This document shows, in pieces, positions 32,371 to 33,429 of a stretch of DNA of 33,429 bases (the stretch's first letter is position 1; each line of letters begins with the position of its first letter). The stretch spans positions 1 to 33,429 of the forward strand of contig PFGC01000019.1 of NCBI GenBank assembly GCA_002781785.1. Direction: 5' to 3'. The notes beneath the pieces are model-generated. The model saw only the letters and a list, made by a program, of their open reading frames with translations. It was not told where the DNA came from and made no database searches. This DNA comes from Candidatus Kerfeldbacteria bacterium CG15_BIG_FIL_POST_REV_8_21_14_020_45_12. Lineage in GTDB: Bacteria; Patescibacteriota; Patescibacteriia; UBA9570; XYC2-FULL-38-9. The translations under genes and the position numbers were made by a program.

Positions 32371-33429
32371 TTATTGGAACTCAAATGAAATGAACGGTGG
32401 CACTATACTTATCCAACTATTACCTCGAAGAAGGTCTATTTCTGCACCAGCCTCATCGAAGTATTTAGTGCGTGATTGACGGGTATCTTTTTTCCAAGTG
32501 CCAAGGATGTGGCTACCGTCTCTAAAAATATCGACCTTACCCTCTCCGGTCACAGGCCAGTTTATTCTGCCTTTGCCCTCTATTTCAAAACCGTCTTGGA
32601 CGTGCTGAACAATAACGTTACGGGCCGTGATGGTCTCTCCAGTAACCTCATCAGTTTGAATCTGGCCTCCAGTGGATCTTTCATAGACTTTGTGTTCCGC
32701 GTTATAAGTGTAACCCGCATCGTATGAACCTCCGTAGCCAATTTTAATAACATTGGCGGTTTCATTGGCTTCAGACAAAAGATCGTCATCGACAAACTTC
32801 CAAGTGTCGTAATTTGGCGGGTCCTCTTTAGTCCAGCTATGATTGTCTATGGCTGTGTAAAGATTTTCTGTTGAGGTAAACAGATTGTGTGGTGAGACTT
32901 TTCTAGACTCTCTCCAAAAGAATCCACCTTCACGAAGTCCGTCTACGTCTCTTAATGAGAAAGACTGAACAGCTAACAGGGCTGTATAGCTACCGCCAGC
33001 GTGGAAATAAGCACAATTGTACTCGGATACAAATTCAAGATATGTGTCACGAGCTGATCGAACCGGGCCCACTCGCTCAGAGTTTTCGCCGGCGTAGACG
33101 GCCATAAAGCGGGTAATTCCTCCTTCTACTATGAGCTCATAGACAAGGCTAGCTTGTGAGAGACCTGATTGCGGTCGAACACCACCAAAGGCGGCATTTT
33201 CAATCATTACGCAGGCAGGAACTGGGTTGGCTTCACTGGCTGCTACCATTACACCGTCTAACCTACGCGGGAGAGTGGTGGGAGCTTCGACTGGAATAAC
33301 GTTTGAATCAATATCGATGCCAATATTTGAATCAGAAGGTCTTTTTAGTGAATCCTGTTGGTTGCCAGTTAGGACAGTGATCCAATATACGCCAATAGTT
33401 AGGATGGCAATCACCACACAGACTATCGC
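32371..33429 (-). CDS. DUF3048 (YerB-like) exported protein, 5' end cut by window edge
   Basis: The frame is open to the last base of the window, so the true start lies outside; a GTG at 33417 is possible but leaves an incomplete signal. The visible N-terminus is a membrane helix (VVIAILTIGVYWITVL). The rest fits the DUF3048 family: PACVMIENAAFGGVRPQSGL, ASLVYELIVEGGITRFMAVY, ERVGPVRSARDTYLEF, then AYFHAGGS and KVSPHNLFTSTENLY. The second half (INWPVTGEGKVDIFRDGSHI, then LGTWKKDTR) is the DUF3048 C-terminal domain. Family members such as Bacillus YerB are exported lipoproteins of unknown function, often near wall genes. It heads the minus-strand run towards the GT2 gene. Confidence 0.85.
   Translation of the reverse strand, partial: AIVCVVIAILTIGVYWITVLTGNQQDSLKRPSDSNIGIDIDSNVIPVEAPTTLPRRLDGVMVAASEANPVPACVMIENAAFGGVRPQSGLSQASLVYELIVEGGITRFMAVYAGENSERVGPVRSARDTYLEFVSEYNCAYFHAGGSYTALLAVQSFSLRDVDGLREGGFFWRESRKVSPHNLFTSTENLYTAIDNHSWTKEDPPNYDTWKFVDDDLLSEANETANVIKIGYGGSYDAGYTYNAEHKVYERSTGGQIQTDEVTGETITARNVIVQHVQDGFEIEGKGRINWPVTGEGKVDIFRDGSHILGTWKKDTRQSRTKYFDEAGAEIDLLRGNSWISIVPPFISFEFQ

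Noticed and set aside
1-33429. Alternative genetic code with UGA read as Gly
   Set aside because: TGA terminates holB, rseP, mrdA, priA-like and others at the expected protein lengths.
1-33429. CRISPR arrays, tRNA or rRNA genes, insertion sequences
   Set aside because: No regularly spaced repeats, cloverleaf-like segments, transposase domains or terminal inverted repeats were seen; gaps between genes are all under about 110 bases.

Overview
The window reads as chromosomal DNA from a small-genome bacterium, most likely of the Candidate Phyla Radiation (Patescibacteria). This is an inference from gene style: very tight packing with many 4-bp ATGA overlaps, almost no intergenic DNA, a MurF whose N-terminus is a membrane domain, short or degenerate versions of housekeeping proteins, and almost no Shine-Dalgarno sequences. 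TGA is used as a normal stop (for example mrdA and rseP), so the UGA-to-Gly code of Gracilibacteria/SR1 does not apply. Sampled 60-base rows are about 40% G+C, apart from one island at about 60%.

Layout. 1-3373 (+): 3' end of holB (DNA polymerase III delta'), an Asp-box propeller lipoprotein, frr and rseP. 3447-7791 (+): the rod-shape/elongasome operon mreB-mreC-mreD-mrdA. 7792-11740 (+): a strong promoter followed by greA, a lysyl-tRNA synthetase fused to an HD phosphohydrolase domain, and serS. 11742-16465 (-): a four-gene, translationally coupled cell-envelope operon (alpha/beta hydrolase, membrane MurF, DegT aminotransferase, FemX-like ligase). 16522-17718 (+): an enlarged FtsQ/DivIB-like protein, divergent from that operon. 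17802-20642 (-): gltX followed by an EnvC-like M23 peptidase. 20693-22166 (-): a GC-rich, self-contained transcription unit carrying one class IV (branched-chain type) aminotransferase with its own promoter, Shine-Dalgarno and terminator, which looks transferred. 22178-22927 (-): a WecG/TagA glycosyltransferase. 22967-28322 (+): a lysozyme-like exported protein with four surface repeats, a MEMO/LigB-like protein, a PriA homologue with ruined helicase motifs, def and fmt. 28319-33429 (-): DUF3048 protein (5'-partial), glutaredoxin, an unknown membrane protein, an aromatic amino acid permease-like transporter and a GT2 glycosyltransferase.

Most of the window serves cell-wall growth and shape (Mre proteins, PBP2, MurF, FemX, FtsQ, M23, lysozyme-like, WecG, GT2) and translation (frr, lysS, serS, gltX, def, fmt).

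The most notable points are the LysRS-HD fusion, which suggests a self-limiting diadenosine tetraphosphate (Ap4A) device; the foreign aminotransferase cassette; a recurring promoter design that places the -10 box 6-9 nt before the start codon, implying leaderless mRNAs; and a PriA whose ATPase motifs are lost. No rRNA, tRNA, CRISPR array or insertion sequence was seen, and no gene-free stretch exceeds 300 bases.
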